A stretch of 64,000 nt of DNA from a bacterium (GCA_030535455.1 JAUNJY010000003.1:62001-126000), one strand, 5' to 3'; counted from the first letter of the stretch, positions 1 to 10,019 are shown. The notes: generated by a model from the sequence alone, not told the origin. A program made the numbers and translations.

Positions 1-1851
1 ACGTCCGTCTGGTAAAGAACCAGTTGCTTTTCCGTATACTACGTTTGAAGTGATTGTAAGGATAGAAGTTGTAGCTTCTGAATCACGGTAAGTGTGGTGT
101 TTTTTGATCTTAACTAAGAATTCTTTTAATAACCAAACAGCGATATCATCTGCTCTGTCATCATCGTTACCGTATCTTGGGAATTCTCCTTCAGTTTCGA
201 AGTCTACTACTAAACCATCTTCGTCACGGATACATTTAACTTTTGCATATTTGATTGCAGAAAGTGAATCTACTACGTGAGAGAAACCAGCGATACCAGT
301 TGCAAATGTTCTCTTAACTTCTGTATCGATAAGAGCCATTTCAGCTGCTTCATAGTAGTATTTGTCATGCATGTATTGGATTAAGTTTAATGTGTTTACA
401 TATAAACCTGCTAACCATTCCATCATAACATCATATTTAGCCATTACTTCATCATATTCTAAGTATTCAGAAGTAATTCCTTGGTAAGCTGGACCTACTT
501 GAACTTTAGTTTTTTCATCAACACCACCGTTGATAGCGTATAATAAACATTTAGCTAAGTTTGCACGAGCACCGAAGAATTGCATTTCTTTACCTGTTTG
601 AGTTGCAGATACACAACAACAGATTGAGTAATCATCACCCCATACTGGTCTCATAACATCATCATTTTCATATTGAATAGATGAAGTTTCGATAGAAATG
701 TGAGCACAGTATTTTTTGAAGTTTTCTGGTAATCTTTCAGAATATAATACTGTTAAGTTTGGTTCTGGAGCTGGTCCCATGTTTACTAATGTGTGTAAGA
801 ATCTGTAGTCAGATTTTGTTACCATAGAACGGCCATCTTGACCTAAACCTGCAACTTCAAGAGTAGCCCATACTGGATCTCCTGAGAATAATTCTTGGTA
901 TGAAGGAATTCTTGCGAATTTAACCATTCTTAATTTCATTACTAAGTGATCGATTAATTCTTGAGCTTCTACTTCTGTTAAAGTACCAGCTTTAAGATCT
1001 CTTTCGATATAGATATCTAAGAATGTAGAGATACGACCAACGGACATAGCTGCACCATTTTGAGTCTTAATAGCTGCTAAGTAACCGAAGTATAACCATT
1101 GAACAGCTTCTCTTGCATCTTTAGCAGGTACAGAGATATCAAATCCGTATGCAGCTGCCATTTCTTTCATTTGTCCTAATGCTCTGAATTGTTCTGTGAT
1201 TTCTTCACGTTGTCTGATTACATCATCAGTCATTTCGCCACAGCCAGTGTTCATCCAGTCTTTTTTCTTTTCAGCCATTAAGTAGTCAATACCGTATAAA
1301 GCTACACGACGGTAATCGCCTACGATACGTCCACGACCGTAAGTATCTGGAAGACCAGTGATGATTTTGTTACGACGAGCAGTTAAGATTTCTGGAGTAT
1401 ATGCATCAAAAACACCTTGGTTATGTGTTTTGTGGTATTCAGTAAAGATTTTGTGTAATTCTGGAGCTGGAGTATAACCATTTGTAGTACAAGCTTGTTC
1501 AGCCATTTTGATACCACCGTATGGCATAAATGCTCTCTTAAGAGGCTTGTCAGTTTGAAGACCAACAACTTTTTCTAATTCTTTTCCACCTTCGCAGATG
1601 TAACCAGGTCCATGAGAAGTGATACTAGATACGATTTCAGTATCCATATCTAAAACGCCACCTTTAGAACGTTCTTCTTTCTGAAGCTTTTGAAGTTCAC
1701 CCCAAAGTTTATCAGTTGCTTCAGTTGTACCTGCTAAGAATGTAGCATCACCATCAAATGGTGTGTAGTTGTTTTGAATGAAATCTCTTACGTTAACTTC
1801 TTCTGTCCAAAGTCTTCCTTCGAAACCATTCCATTGTTCTCTTTGTTCCAT
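1..1851 (-). CDS. pflB: Pyruvate formate-lyase, 3' end outside window
   Basis: Formate C-acetyltransferase, the cytosolic glycyl-radical enzyme that splits pyruvate plus CoA into acetyl-CoA and formate in anaerobic fermentation. About 617 codons are visible from the ATG at 1851, which follows a strong AGGAGG site at about 1858-1866. The N-terminus ([15 protein letters not shown]) and the motif ICCCVSA, with cysteines at about residues 411-413, match the catalytic Cys-Cys centre of PflB. The family is usually about 750 residues, so the C-terminal glycyl-radical segment is lost at the left edge. The activating enzyme pflA would be expected just left of the window but cannot be seen. Identification is very secure; only the truncation limits it. 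Confidence 0.97.
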   Translation of the reverse strand, partial: MEQREQWNGFEGRLWTEEVNVRDFIQNNYTPFDGDATFLAGTTEATDKLWGELQKLQKEERSKGGVLDMDTEIVSSITSHGPGYICEGGKELEKVVGLQTDKPLKRAFMPYGGIKMAEQACTTNGYTPAPELHKIFTEYHKTHNQGVFDAYTPEILTARRNKIITGLPDTYGRGRIVGDYRRVALYGIDYLMAEKKKDWMNTGCGEMTDDVIRQREEITEQFRALGQMKEMAAAYGFDISVPAKDAREAVQWLYFGYLAAIKTQNGAAMSVGRISTFLDIYIERDLKAGTLTEVEAQELIDHLVMKLRMVKFARIPSYQELFSGDPVWATLEVAGLGQDGRSMVTKSDYRFLHTLVNMGPAPEPNLTVLYSERLPENFKKYCAHISIETSSIQYENDDVMRPVWGDDYSICCCVSATQTGKEMQFFGARANLAKCLLYAINGGVDEKTKVQVGPAYQGITSEYLEYDEVMAKYDVMMEWLAGLYVNTLNLIQYMHDKYYYEAAEMALIDTEVKRTFATGIAGFSHVVDSLSAIKYAKVKCIRDEDGLVVDFETEGEFPRYGNDDDRADDIAVWLLKEFLVKIKKHHTYRDSEATTSILTITSNVVYGKATGSLPDGR

Positions 1852-2190
1852 GAAAATATCCTCCTTGTGTATTATATCTGCTAGATGATCTATTAGATTC
1901 ACCAGCTCAAATTAGTAACAATTAATTTATAATCAAACATCCTTTTATATAAGTAGATGTTCTTATCTAGTTAACTAGTTACGTAGATTTTAAATCAAAG
2001 ATATGTAACGTTATTCAGCATAATCTTTGCTAAATTTTTCACATTCTGTTATGCATTGCACCCCATATCCTCGACATGGCTTTATTATACAAGATGGGTA
2101 TTAAAAAATAAAGTGTATTTTGCCCCTTATTTCCCTTGTATTCGATTTTATACAATACTAATACCCAATACCCTAACTTATTCTAAAAAA
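1852..2190. promoter_or_regulatory. pflB upstream region (no gene)
   Basis: AT-rich stretch of about 340 bases ahead of pflB with no credible coding frame. It holds a 12-base perfect palindrome (CTAGTTAACTAG, about 1967-1978) and several TATAAT-like hexamers on the minus strand. A long leader ahead of pflB is usual for an anaerobically regulated gene, but I cannot assign a specific regulator or transcription start. Confidence 0.4.
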
Positions 2191-2225
2191 GCCAAAATAC
2201 GGGGAATTTCCTCCTGTATTCTGGC
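2191..2225 (-). terminator. Terminator of PLD-like gene
   Basis: Inverted repeat GCCAAAATAC (2191-2200) / GTATTCTGGC (2216-2225), one mismatch, followed on the minus strand by a T-rich tract. It lies 24 bases after the stop codon of the minus-strand gene ending at 2249. Confidence 0.75.
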
Positions 2226-2248
2226 TTTCTATATTTTTCAAATTAATA

Positions 2249-3697
2249 TCAAATTAAGTAACGGAATAGTTGTGCAACATGGCCAAATACCTTCATAACC
2301 AGGTCTTTTTTTGTATCCATTTCCTCTATTTTCAGATGATCAGGAACCTGATATTCGGTCTTGCCGATGACTTTTCTGCAATCTTTTTCCATGTTTTCCA
2401 TATATTCCGACAGTGACTTTGTTAAATTTTTGCTACTAATTGCAACCATTAATTCCGTATCCATATAAGTACTTCTTAAATCGTAGTTATAAGACCCCAC
2501 AATTGAGATTGTATCATCAATTACAATTGACTTTCCATGATAGGAGGTGCCTCCATCATACTCATATAAAGAGATCTTCGTATCTAATAGTTTCCCTTTA
2601 TTAATACGATAATCCGAGGATGCCACGAAATTGTCGCCATTCTCAATGGAATTGACCATCATTGTCACATCCGGAACTTTGCTGGCTACATTCTCAAGCA
2701 CAGAATACATATAGCCATTACAAACAGCATAAGGCGTATGAATGACGACTCTGTCTTTTGCCTGAAGCATTAACTGCTCTAACTGATACAATACTTTAGG
2801 CTCTTTCCCATAGATGCCGATCTCACCGGAGATTAGTGTTACGCTATCCGTCTCCACCGTATCCTTTTCATAATCATAGTCTGAAAAATACTCTGGCTTC
2901 TCTTCTAGTAACTGCTTATAATGCTTATCTAGCCTGATAATCTGTTCCTTCACCTTATCATTTTCACGTAAGCTCTCATCATTGCTAAAGCTTTCACAGT
3001 ACTTAGAATTCCATACAGAATTAAAATAAGCCTCCAATTGATAGAGGGAACTTTCCATTTCCTGAGTCTTGTATTTTGTATTATAGATCAATACTTCTCT
3101 ATCATAACTTTTCCCTCTTGTTGGATAGTCTCCAATAAAATAATCAAAGGTATTACGTCCTCCAAGAATATAAGCATACTCATCTACTATAATATATTTA
3201 TCATGCATACGCCCCTGACTTGTCCAAGGGGTAAGTAAATTAATAGGATTATAGAAGCGGATTTCAATATTGGGATGTGATGAAATGGCAAAGAAGAAAT
3301 TATTCTTTCTCATTCGATACTGACCATTCATTCCATCCACTAAAATAGAAATCTTTACACCTTCATCCGCCTTCTTTAAAAGGATTGAAGCAAGATCTGT
3401 CGTACTGTTTCCTTCCCGCATATCAAAGGTAGATAATATGATACGCTCTTTTGCCATATGAAACAGACGAACTCTGTCCTCCCAGGCGGATAAGTTGCTC
3501 TCCAGTAGCTTGGCCCTGTCAACAGAGTTCTCTCTATTATAAACTTCATTTACAATGTCAATTTGGTCTTTCGTCTCATCACTGATCTTTCTGTAATGCA
3601 CGAATGGAGCAATGGCTCCCAAAACCATATATAATATGATTGCAAGTATACATAGGAAGATACTTGCAATCTTATGGCGTTTTAGATGTTTCCACAT
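2249..3697 (-). CDS. Phospholipase D-like / cardiolipin synthase-type protein
   Basis: Membrane-anchored member of the phospholipase D superfamily, which performs phosphatidyl transfer or phosphodiester hydrolysis. Two HKD motifs are visible: HDKYIIVD at about residue 165 and HGKSIVID at about residue 387 (numbered from the start chosen here). One hydrophobic segment near the N-terminus suggests a membrane anchor. I chose the ATG at 3697 because AGGAGG lies six bases upstream; the open frame extends 15 codons further without a site. The length (482 residues) is near that of cardiolipin synthases, but the spacing between HKD motifs is not the classic Cls pattern, so the substrate is left open. 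Transcribed alone, with its own terminator. Confidence 0.85.
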   Translation of the reverse strand: MWKHLKRHKIASIFLCILAIILYMVLGAIAPFVHYRKISDETKDQIDIVNEVYNRENSVDRAKLLESNLSAWEDRVRLFHMAKERIILSTFDMREGNSTTDLASILLKKADEGVKISILVDGMNGQYRMRKNNFFFAISSHPNIEIRFYNPINLLTPWTSQGRMHDKYIIVDEYAYILGGRNTFDYFIGDYPTRGKSYDREVLIYNTKYKTQEMESSLYQLEAYFNSVWNSKYCESFSNDESLRENDKVKEQIIRLDKHYKQLLEEKPEYFSDYDYEKDTVETDSVTLISGEIGIYGKEPKVLYQLEQLMLQAKDRVVIHTPYAVCNGYMYSVLENVASKVPDVTMMVNSIENGDNFVASSDYRINKGKLLDTKISLYEYDGGTSYHGKSIVIDDTISIVGSYNYDLRSTYMDTELMVAISSKNLTKSLSEYMENMEKDCRKVIGKTEYQVPDHLKIEEMDTKKDLVMKVFGHVAQLFRYLI

Positions 3698-3851
3698 AAC
3701 ATGCCTCCTGACGGCTTGGTCTTTTACCCAATACCATAGCATGGTACTTTTTCTTATTCAATAGACGTTCTCTTAAGTAATTCTTAAATAACTATGAATA
3801 GCATCTCAAACTTACTATGTGCGCATGCCGTTTATTTCATTCTTCTGCCCG

Positions 3852-5036
3852 TTAACATTCCTTATAATCAAGCAAGGATTGTTTTATCTTCTGAAGTACC
3901 TCTTCATAGCTCCGCTCTCCATGATAAATAGAAACAACAAGCTGTTTTCCTTTCCCAACTCCAAGACAATAAATGTCCTCTTTATTCGTCGGAAGGTAGA
4001 ACACGTAATCCACTCCCTCTTCCTTTCTTGTAGTCAGGACTCCATTGGTAATTGCTTCTTCCTCATGGTATGTCTCCCCAATCTGGCAGACCTGTTCCTT
4101 TAAAAATCGCTCTGCCAGCCAGTTCGTCTTCAACTTATAATACCTGCTGTAACACGAAATTGTTTCTCCTTCGCCAGTTTGCGACTCCTCACTGAGCCAG
4201 TATCTCTGTGCAATCAACCCACTTGTCACAGGCTTTCCATACATTGTGCGAACACCCAGATTATTTTCTTCTTGGATTTGCTCTAATCTTGGCATAGGGA
4301 GTAATACATCTGCATTTAACGATGTCTCAATCACATCTGCTGCATCAAGTTGGAACATAGGAAGTACAACTGTCATTATCCCTGAAATAATGATACCTAT
4401 TATAACGACTGTATGCGCGCTTTGGATGTATGCAAGCCTCTTGCTTGATCGCCACTCTGTGCTGTCTCCTTCTTTACATTTCAGCCTGCGTCTTTCTTTT
4501 GCTATATAGACTGTTTCTATTCCCCATAAAACCGGGAAGCACATGGCTATTAAGAAATATATGTCATATGGCATTTCCTGGCCTAATAACAAAGTTGCCA
4601 ACAAAAATATATGCTTTTGCTTATCGTAACATAGGCTCATGAGAACTATGAAAAATCCAAGCATCATAAAAAAATATCTGCCATACTCCTTTTTACGCCG
4701 AGCAAGTGCTCGAGACTCCATCTCCAAATCTCGATGTACCTCAAACTTCACTTGTTCTCTCATTGCTCCAAAAATATGTATTTCCTTGTAGCGAGCAACT
4801 GACTGATAACCTGCCTGTTCTAACTGATCTATATATTCCCGTCCAATCAGATCAGGAGTAATTACTACCCGGTAATCCATTGTCGCTTTCTCTTCTTCTT
4901 TAAACTTACATGCCTGCCTTTTGTATTGCTCCAATATCTGCCCATCAGCTGCCATTTTTATTAGATACTCTTCAAACTCTCTGACATAATATGGACTGGG
5001 ACAACTATGCTGTTTTATCCATCTTTTTATCTTCAA
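3852..5036 (-). CDS. DUF2812 domain membrane protein
   Basis: 394 residues. The N-terminal about 95 residues (aromatic and charged, ending near HIFGA) resemble DUF2812, a family of unknown function often linked to PadR-type regulation in Firmicutes. Three or four hydrophobic segments follow in the middle (about residues 118-230), then a C-terminal soluble part of about 160 residues with conserved-looking Tyr/Trp positions. The start is a TTG at 5036, seven bases after GGGAGGA. No PadR gene adjoins it here. Function unknown; the family call is by resemblance of the first 95 residues. Confidence 0.6.
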   Translation of the reverse strand: MKIKRWIKQHSCPSPYYVREFEEYLIKMAADGQILEQYKRQACKFKEEEKATMDYRVVITPDLIGREYIDQLEQAGYQSVARYKEIHIFGAMREQVKFEVHRDLEMESRALARRKKEYGRYFFMMLGFFIVLMSLCYDKQKHIFLLATLLLGQEMPYDIYFLIAMCFPVLWGIETVYIAKERRRLKCKEGDSTEWRSSKRLAYIQSAHTVVIIGIIISGIMTVVLPMFQLDAADVIETSLNADVLLPMPRLEQIQEENNLGVRTMYGKPVTSGLIAQRYWLSEESQTGEGETISCYSRYYKLKTNWLAERFLKEQVCQIGETYHEEEAITNGVLTTRKEEGVDYVFYLPTNKEDIYCLGVGKGKQLVVSIYHGERSYEEVLQKIKQSLLDYKEC

Positions 5037-5059
5037 TTACATTCCTCCCTCTTTTGTTT

Positions 5060-5098
5060 CTAAGACCAGAAACAGCGACAAGCTGTCTCTGGTCTTAG
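5060..5098 (-). terminator. Hairpin after cdaR-like gene
   Basis: Long inverted repeat CTAAGACCAGA...TCTGGTCTTAG with an inner ACAGC/GCTGT stem, directly after the stop codon of the minus-strand regulator gene (5101). No long T run follows, so it may act mainly as a 3' stabilising or weak terminator hairpin. Confidence 0.6.
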
Positions 5099-5100
5099 TA

Positions 5101-6180
5101 TTACATATTTAATGCCATATATAAGACGACTGCATCCTTAAACTTTCTTGGATTATATCCAGTCTCTCTTGCAATACGGTCTAATTTGTATTGTAAGGTA
5201 TTCTTATGAAGAAACAGCCGTTTACAAGTTGCTGTCAGTGACATCTCTTCCTCATAATAGATTTGAAGCACTTCCTTGTCCTCTTCAGTCAACGCCGACA
5301 TTGTCTTTTTCTTGTACTTTTCCTTAATTTCAGGCTGCATGCTTCCGTAAATCATCCCAAGGTCTAAGTCATCAAAACTTGCAAATGGTATTTTCTCTTC
5401 CTGTATGCTGGCACTTGCTATCTTTGCTGTCTCATAGGACTTCTTAATCTGGTATATATTTTTTCTTGCTCCCACTGCTACAGTGAGCAATCTGTTATAT
5501 TCCTCAGCAAATGCCTCTATCTGCTGTCTTTCCTCTTTCATAGACTTTTCCGATAGAATGGCTATATATTCATTTGGATAGTGATAAGAATAAAAGGAAC
5601 ATCCAATGCCCTCAAATAACTGCATTAGTCGTTGCTCGATCAATGATAAATTCATCAAGTTATATCTTGTATTAATCTGAATATATAGAACACGCATCTT
5701 TTCTTCCATGTTCAGATTCATCTCTTCTAAACAAAGGGCCAGATACTCATGGTTTACCTTTTGTCCATATAATAACGAATCTATGACGTACTTCATCTTT
5801 TCTCGTTTGGTACGATTAAATGATTCCATCTCCTGCTCTCTGATTAACAGCATGGTAATTCTTACTGCCAAATAGGCAAAATGCCTGACAGCCTCTGGTT
5901 CACCGCTAATCCCAATTACGGCTATAAAGGTTCCATTATGAAAAATTGGAATATTTACACCCTTTTTAGCTCCCGAAAAACTATTATCTTCAAAAACCTC
6001 AATTGTCTCATGACTAATTGCGACTTGCTTTCCAGCCTCATGATACTGCCCAACCCGATCCTCATTGGTACTAGCAAATATGGTTCCATATTCATCAATG
6101 TAGTTGATATCATATCCACATACATCCTTAACGGTACTTACAATCTGCTGGGCTACTTTTCTGCTTATTCTTGTTGTCAT
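5101..6180 (-). CDS. CdaR/PucR-type sugar diacid regulator
   Basis: 359-residue transcriptional regulator. The N-terminal half (about residues 1-135, start MTTRISRKVAQQIV) matches the putative sugar diacid recognition domain. The C-terminus (about residues 295-355, with LFLHKNTLQYKLDRI) is the PucR-type helix-turn-helix. It is divergent from a glycerate kinase and a GntP-type permease, the same partnership CdaR has with garK/gud genes in enterics, where it activates glucarate, galactarate and glycerate use. The inferred role is activation of that operon by glycerate or a sugar acid. An inverted repeat in the shared intergenic region is the obvious operator candidate. Confidence 0.88.
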   Translation of the reverse strand: MTTRISRKVAQQIVSTVKDVCGYDINYIDEYGTIFASTNEDRVGQYHEAGKQVAISHETIEVFEDNSFSGAKKGVNIPIFHNGTFIAVIGISGEPEAVRHFAYLAVRITMLLIREQEMESFNRTKREKMKYVIDSLLYGQKVNHEYLALCLEEMNLNMEEKMRVLYIQINTRYNLMNLSLIEQRLMQLFEGIGCSFYSYHYPNEYIAILSEKSMKEERQQIEAFAEEYNRLLTVAVGARKNIYQIKKSYETAKIASASIQEEKIPFASFDDLDLGMIYGSMQPEIKEKYKKKTMSALTEEDKEVLQIYYEEEMSLTATCKRLFLHKNTLQYKLDRIARETGYNPRKFKDAVVLYMALNM

Positions 6181-6251
6181 ACTTTTTCTCCCAAATTCAA
6201 TTATCCTACTCCATTTATATACTATATTTGTACTTTATACTATAATTTTTT

Positions 6252-6273
6252 ACAATTTTAACACAAAAATTGT
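6252..6273. promoter_or_regulatory. Inverted repeat, candidate CdaR operator
   Basis: Perfect 8-base arms ACAATTTT (6252-6259) and AAAATTGT (6266-6273) separated by six bases, placed between the divergent regulator and glycerate kinase genes. A TATAAT hexamer for the rightward operon is at 6319-6324. The operator role is inferred from position and symmetry. Confidence 0.45.
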
Positions 6274-6342
6274 TCTTCATTACATACAATTTAAAGAAAT
6301 AACCAATTATAATTACTATATAATATATTCGGAGGAATTGAT

Positions 6343-7488
6343 ATGAAAGTAGTAGTAGCAATAGATTCGCTCAAAGGCAGCCTCACTAGTTTAGAAGCTG
6401 GCTTTGCTATTCAAGAAGGAATAAAAAAAGTTAATCCTTCAGATGAAGTAATCATTCGCCCATTAGCAGATGGTGGCGAAGGTACTGTCGAAGCTTTAGT
6501 AAAAGGAATGAATGGTTCTCCTCAAAATGTAATGGTAACTGGACCACTTGGAGAATCGGTAAACTGTGAATACGGCATTATCAATCATTCCAAAACAGCA
6601 ATTATCGAAATGTCAGGAGCAGCGGGAATCACGTTAGTCCCAGATAACAAAAGAAACCCGCTTAATACTACAACATACGGTGTAGGTGAAGTAATTAAGG
6701 ATGCCATTGAAAAAGGTTGCCGTCGTTTTATCGTTGGTATTGGCGGCAGTGCTACTAACGATGGCGGAATTGGTATGTTACAAGCTTTAGGCTATGACTT
6801 TTTAGACGAAAAGGGATCCCCAGTTCCTTTTGGTGCAAAAGGTCTTCAAGTATTAGATCGCATTTCAGATGAAAATGTAATCAAAGAACTTGCCGAATGT
6901 GAATTTCACATTGCATGTGATGTAACAAATGTCTTATGTGGAACCAATGGTTGCAGTGCCATTTACGGACCACAAAAAGGTGCAACTCCAACCATGATTA
7001 TGGAAATGGATCGCTGGCTTGCTTATTATGCTGCATTAGCCAAAGAGAAATTTCCAAAAGCAGATGCTAAGTTCCCAGGAACAGGTGCAGCTGGCGGCAT
7101 GGGCTTTGCATTCTTGACATTTACAAACGCCGTTTTAGAATCTGGAATTCAACTGGTGTTAAAAGAAACTAATTTAGAAGAATATGTAAAAGATGCTGAC
7201 CTTGTAATTACTGGAGAAGGTCGCCTCGATGGACAGACTGCAATGGGTAAAGCGCCAATCGGCGTAGCTCAGTTAGCAAAGAAACACAATAAACCTGTCC
7301 TTGCTTTTGCTGGTTGTGTTACTCAGGATGCAAAAGAATGCAATCAAACTGGAATTGATGCTTTCTTCCCAATTCTGCGTTCACTTTCTTCCTTAGAAGA
7401 AGCCCTTCAACCTGACAACGCAAAACGTAACATGACAGACACAGTGGAACAAGTCTTCCGCTTACTCGCAGTAAAGGAGAGTTTATAA
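6343..7488 (+). CDS. garK: Glycerate kinase
   Basis: 381 residues, the usual length for the GarK/GlxK type glycerate kinase, which phosphorylates D-glycerate to 2-phosphoglycerate (or 3-phosphoglycerate). Family landmarks are the N-terminal DSLKGSLTSLEAG, ADGGEGTVEAL, IVGIGGSATNDGGIGMLQAL and VITGEGRLDGQT. Start ATG after GGAGG at 6332. It is followed one base later by the permease gene, so the two are translated as an operon feeding imported glycerate or related acid into glycolysis. The symbol garK (rather than glxK) is by analogy to the CdaR context. Confidence 0.95.
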   Translation: MKVVVAIDSLKGSLTSLEAGFAIQEGIKKVNPSDEVIIRPLADGGEGTVEALVKGMNGSPQNVMVTGPLGESVNCEYGIINHSKTAIIEMSGAAGITLVPDNKRNPLNTTTYGVGEVIKDAIEKGCRRFIVGIGGSATNDGGIGMLQALGYDFLDEKGSPVPFGAKGLQVLDRISDENVIKELAECEFHIACDVTNVLCGTNGCSAIYGPQKGATPTMIMEMDRWLAYYAALAKEKFPKADAKFPGTGAAGGMGFAFLTFTNAVLESGIQLVLKETNLEEYVKDADLVITGEGRLDGQTAMGKAPIGVAQLAKKHNKPVLAFAGCVTQDAKECNQTGIDAFFPILRSLSSLEEALQPDNAKRNMTDTVEQVFRLLAVKESL

Positions 7489-7489
7489 A

Positions 7490-8752
7490 ATGACTTATGA
7501 ATTCACAACCTTAGGGGCAATTATCGGCCTTATATTGGCTATCGTACTAATTATTTATAAAGTACAACCTGCCTATAGTTTAATCTTTGGTGCCTTAGTC
7601 GGCGGCCTTATTGGTGGCGGTGGCTTAGTTGGAACTGTTGCTACCATGTTAGTTGGTGCACAAGGAATGATGTCATCCGTTCTTCGAATTTTAACAAGTG
7701 GTATTTTAGCAGGTGCTTTAATCAAAACAGGCGCAGCTGAAAAGATAGCCGAAGTGATCGTCACCAAGCTGGGTGAGAAACAAGCTATCTTTGCAATTAC
7801 CATTGCAACCACTATTATTTGTGCCGTTGGTGTATTTATCGATATCTCAGTTATTACTGTAGCTCCTATCGGACTTGCCATCGGTGCTAAAGCTGGATTT
7901 AATAAACCTTGTATCTTACTTGCCATGATTGGTGGTGGTAAGGCAGGTAATATTATATCTCCAAATCCAAATACAATTGCTATTTCCGAAGCATTTGGTG
8001 TAGACCTTACTTCTTTAATGTTTAAAAACATTATCCCTGCATTATTTGCAGTAGTCGTTACTGTAATCCTAGCTTCTTTCCTTAAAAAGAAAGCTGGATC
8101 TCCAATTACAGAACAAGATTTAGATGATAAAGAAGATAAAGATCTTCCTTCTTTCTTAGCAGCCATTTGCGGTCCATTAGTCGTAGTCATCTTACTTGCA
8201 CTTCGACCAATTGCCGGAATTGCAATTGATCCATTGATTGCTTTGCCACTCGGCGGTTTTGTTTGTGCCCTTGCAACAGGCCAAATCAAACATTTTAAAG
8301 AACACACAGACTATGGTATTAGTAAAGTTATTGGCGTGTCCATTCTATTAATCGGTACTGGTACGATTGCCGGTATCATTAAAGCCTCTAACTTACAATA
8401 CGATATGATTAACTTATTAAACGCAATGAACATGCCAGCATTTATTTTAGCTCCATTTGCAGGTATTTTAATGGGTGGTGCAACTGCTTCCACTACATCT
8501 GGTGCAACAATCGCATCCCAGACATTTGCATCCACATTAACTGCAGCAGGTGTAGCTCCGCTATCCTCAGGTGCAATGATTCATACAGGCGCTACGGTAA
8601 TCGATTCCTTACCACACGGCTCTTTCTTCCATGCAACTGCAGGTGTAGCACGTATGTCCATTAAGGAACGTCTTAAACTCATTCCTTATGAAGCATGTGT
8701 TGGTTTAACAAGTACAATCGTAGCTGTAGTTATTTATTTAATCGGCTTTTAG
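7490..8752 (+). CDS. GntP family gluconate/glycerate:H+ symporter
   Basis: 420 residues, rich in membrane helices (about 12), typical for the GntP family of gluconate/sugar acid permeases. The motif GGGKAGNIISPNPNTIA and the C-terminal HGSFFHATAG are recognisable GntP elements. It begins one base after the glycerate kinase stop, with AAGGAGA inside the kinase 3' end as ribosome binding site. Together with the kinase and the CdaR-like activator it forms a small uptake and use module; glycerate is the simplest substrate, by inference. Confidence 0.92.
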   Translation: MTYEFTTLGAIIGLILAIVLIIYKVQPAYSLIFGALVGGLIGGGGLVGTVATMLVGAQGMMSSVLRILTSGILAGALIKTGAAEKIAEVIVTKLGEKQAIFAITIATTIICAVGVFIDISVITVAPIGLAIGAKAGFNKPCILLAMIGGGKAGNIISPNPNTIAISEAFGVDLTSLMFKNIIPALFAVVVTVILASFLKKKAGSPITEQDLDDKEDKDLPSFLAAICGPLVVVILLALRPIAGIAIDPLIALPLGGFVCALATGQIKHFKEHTDYGISKVIGVSILLIGTGTIAGIIKASNLQYDMINLLNAMNMPAFILAPFAGILMGGATASTTSGATIASQTFASTLTAAGVAPLSSGAMIHTGATVIDSLPHGSFFHATAGVARMSIKERLKLIPYEACVGLTSTIVAVVIYLIGF

Positions 8753-8790
8753 TTTATCTATCGCCATATAGATAACTATCCTCATAAAGG

Positions 8791-8826
8791 GAAGCAAGTC
8801 CCATTGCCATGTCTTGCTTCTTTTTA
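8791..8826 (+). terminator. Terminator of garK-gntP operon
   Basis: Stem GAAGCAAG (8791-8798) / CTTGCTTC (8813-8820) followed by TTTTT, 38 bases after the permease stop. Confidence 0.85.
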
Positions 8827-8835
8827 CGAGGACAA

Positions 8836-8878
8836 CGAGGTATACACTAATCATTACTAGTGTATACCTCGTTTTTTT
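8836..8878. terminator. Second strong hairpin terminator
   Basis: Fourteen-base perfect stem CGAGGTATACACTA / TAGTGTATACCTCG (8836-8849, 8858-8871) followed by GTTTTTTT. It backs up the preceding terminator for the rightward operon and separates it from the convergent azlCD genes. Confidence 0.85.
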
Positions 8879-8926
8879 ATTGCTTTAATGCCATTCTGAC
8901 TCGGCCCGCTTTATATCTGTCTTGTC

Positions 8927-9262
8927 TTATATAAATACCAATTGTACCAAGATCATATAGAGTACGGTTCCACCCAGAATACTCAAAAGAACATTTCCCT
9001 TCCATTTATGAAGAAGGACAATACATAGGATTGCCAAGATCTCCGGTACTCCATAAGGTGTCTGTGTCAATGAGACATCTTTTAAGCAATATACCACCAA
9101 AAGCCCCATCATTGATGCCGGGAGTACTTTCCCCAAGTATAAAATGACTTTCGGTGGTTCCTTATGTTCCGGGAACACTAAAAATGGGAGAAACCTGGTA
9201 AACATGGTTCCTAATGCAATTGCAAGAATCATAATAAGGGTCTCTAATGGTGTTAATAACAC
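8927..9262 (-). CDS. azlD: AzlD branched-chain amino acid exporter subunit
   Basis: Small membrane subunit of the AzlC/AzlD exporter for branched-chain amino acids (and analogues). The open frame begins earlier, but the natural start is the GTG at 9262: AGGGAGGAAG sits just upstream, it overlaps the azlC stop (9253-9255), and it gives 111 residues, the normal AzlD size. The protein shows four hydrophobic segments including GTMFTRFLPFLVF, a typical AzlD start. Translationally coupled with azlC. Confidence 0.9.
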   Translation of the reverse strand: MLLTPLETLIMILAIALGTMFTRFLPFLVFPEHKEPPKVILYLGKVLPASMMGLLVVYCLKDVSLTQTPYGVPEILAILCIVLLHKWKGNVLLSILGGTVLYMILVQLVFI

Positions 9263-9951
9263 AAATGCTTCCTCCCTCCAAGTAATACTACCAAAATCAA
9301 AATCATTGCCGGAATCACCAAATTTCCTGATCCAAATACCACTAGACTGGTCGTGGTTGCTGCCAGTCCGATACAGGCAGGAAGCCGATTTTCTTTCACT
9401 TTCCACTGTTCTAAAAACAGCACCACGAAAAGAGCGGTTAGTGCGAAATCCATCCCTTTTGTACTAAATTTAATATAATTTCCTGCAATGCTTCCAAGGA
9501 AGGTCCCTGTAATCCAATAAAGATAATCTAATAATGAAATTGCAAAGTAGAAATACTTTTTATTAACTCCAGGCTTTGGAGTCGTACTATATGTAATAGA
9601 AAATGTCTCATCGCATAATACATAAATCAAAAATCCACGTATCTTCCCAAGTCCTTTATACTTATCTAACATGCTGATGCCATAAAAGATATGTCTGGCA
9701 TTTACCAATATGCTCAAAATAAATGCCTGTACGGGATGGAAGCCTGTAGTCAATAATGTGATTGCTACAAACTGCATGCTGCCGCAGAATGCTACTGCAC
9801 TCATTAAGACTGCCCAGAGTACTCCGTATCCCTTGGTCTGCATTAGAATTCCATAGGTTAGGCCCAATACTAAAAATCCGGTCAGTACAGGAATTGTATG
9901 AGGAAATGCTTGAGCAAATGCATGTCTAATTTCCTTATTTCTTTGTTTCAT
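9253..9951 (-). CDS. azlC: AzlC branched-chain amino acid exporter subunit
   Basis: 232-residue multi-pass membrane protein of the AzlC family, with landmarks FPHTIPVLTGFLVLGLTYG, VNARHIFYGISM and CDETFSI. I prefer the ATG at 9951, which has AGAGGTG nine bases upstream; an ATG 13 codons earlier (9990) lacks a clear site. It forms the exporter with azlD, whose GTG start overlaps its 3' end. No Lrp-type regulator is adjacent. Confidence 0.92.
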   Translation of the reverse strand: MKQRNKEIRHAFAQAFPHTIPVLTGFLVLGLTYGILMQTKGYGVLWAVLMSAVAFCGSMQFVAITLLTTGFHPVQAFILSILVNARHIFYGISMLDKYKGLGKIRGFLIYVLCDETFSITYSTTPKPGVNKKYFYFAISLLDYLYWITGTFLGSIAGNYIKFSTKGMDFALTALFVVLFLEQWKVKENRLPACIGLAATTTSLVVFGSGNLVIPAMILILVVLLGGRKHLCY

Positions 9952-10019
9952 CCAATTTTTCACCTCTTTCCCACATTTTATGTTTTCCATTTCCTAGTGT
10001 CAAGCATTGCCATCTTCTC

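Noticed and set aside
2056-2298. Plus-strand 80-codon frame between pflB and the PLD gene
   Set aside because: Low-complexity AT-rich intergenic sequence; it spans the terminator hairpin of the PLD gene and has no ribosome binding site.
5881-6346. Two plus-strand frames across the cdaR start region
   Set aside because: They overlap the cdaR 5' end antisense and then AT-rich intergenic sequence; no supporting motif or ribosome binding site.
7573-8307. Minus-strand open frame of 244 codons
   Set aside because: Mirror of the GntP permease codons; composition shows the reverse image of a membrane protein and no start signal.
9253-9406. Longer azlD start at 9406
   Set aside because: The upstream part lies inside azlC in another frame and is hydrophilic, unlike AzlD; the GTG at 9262 with its ribosome binding site and stop-start overlap explains the gene better.
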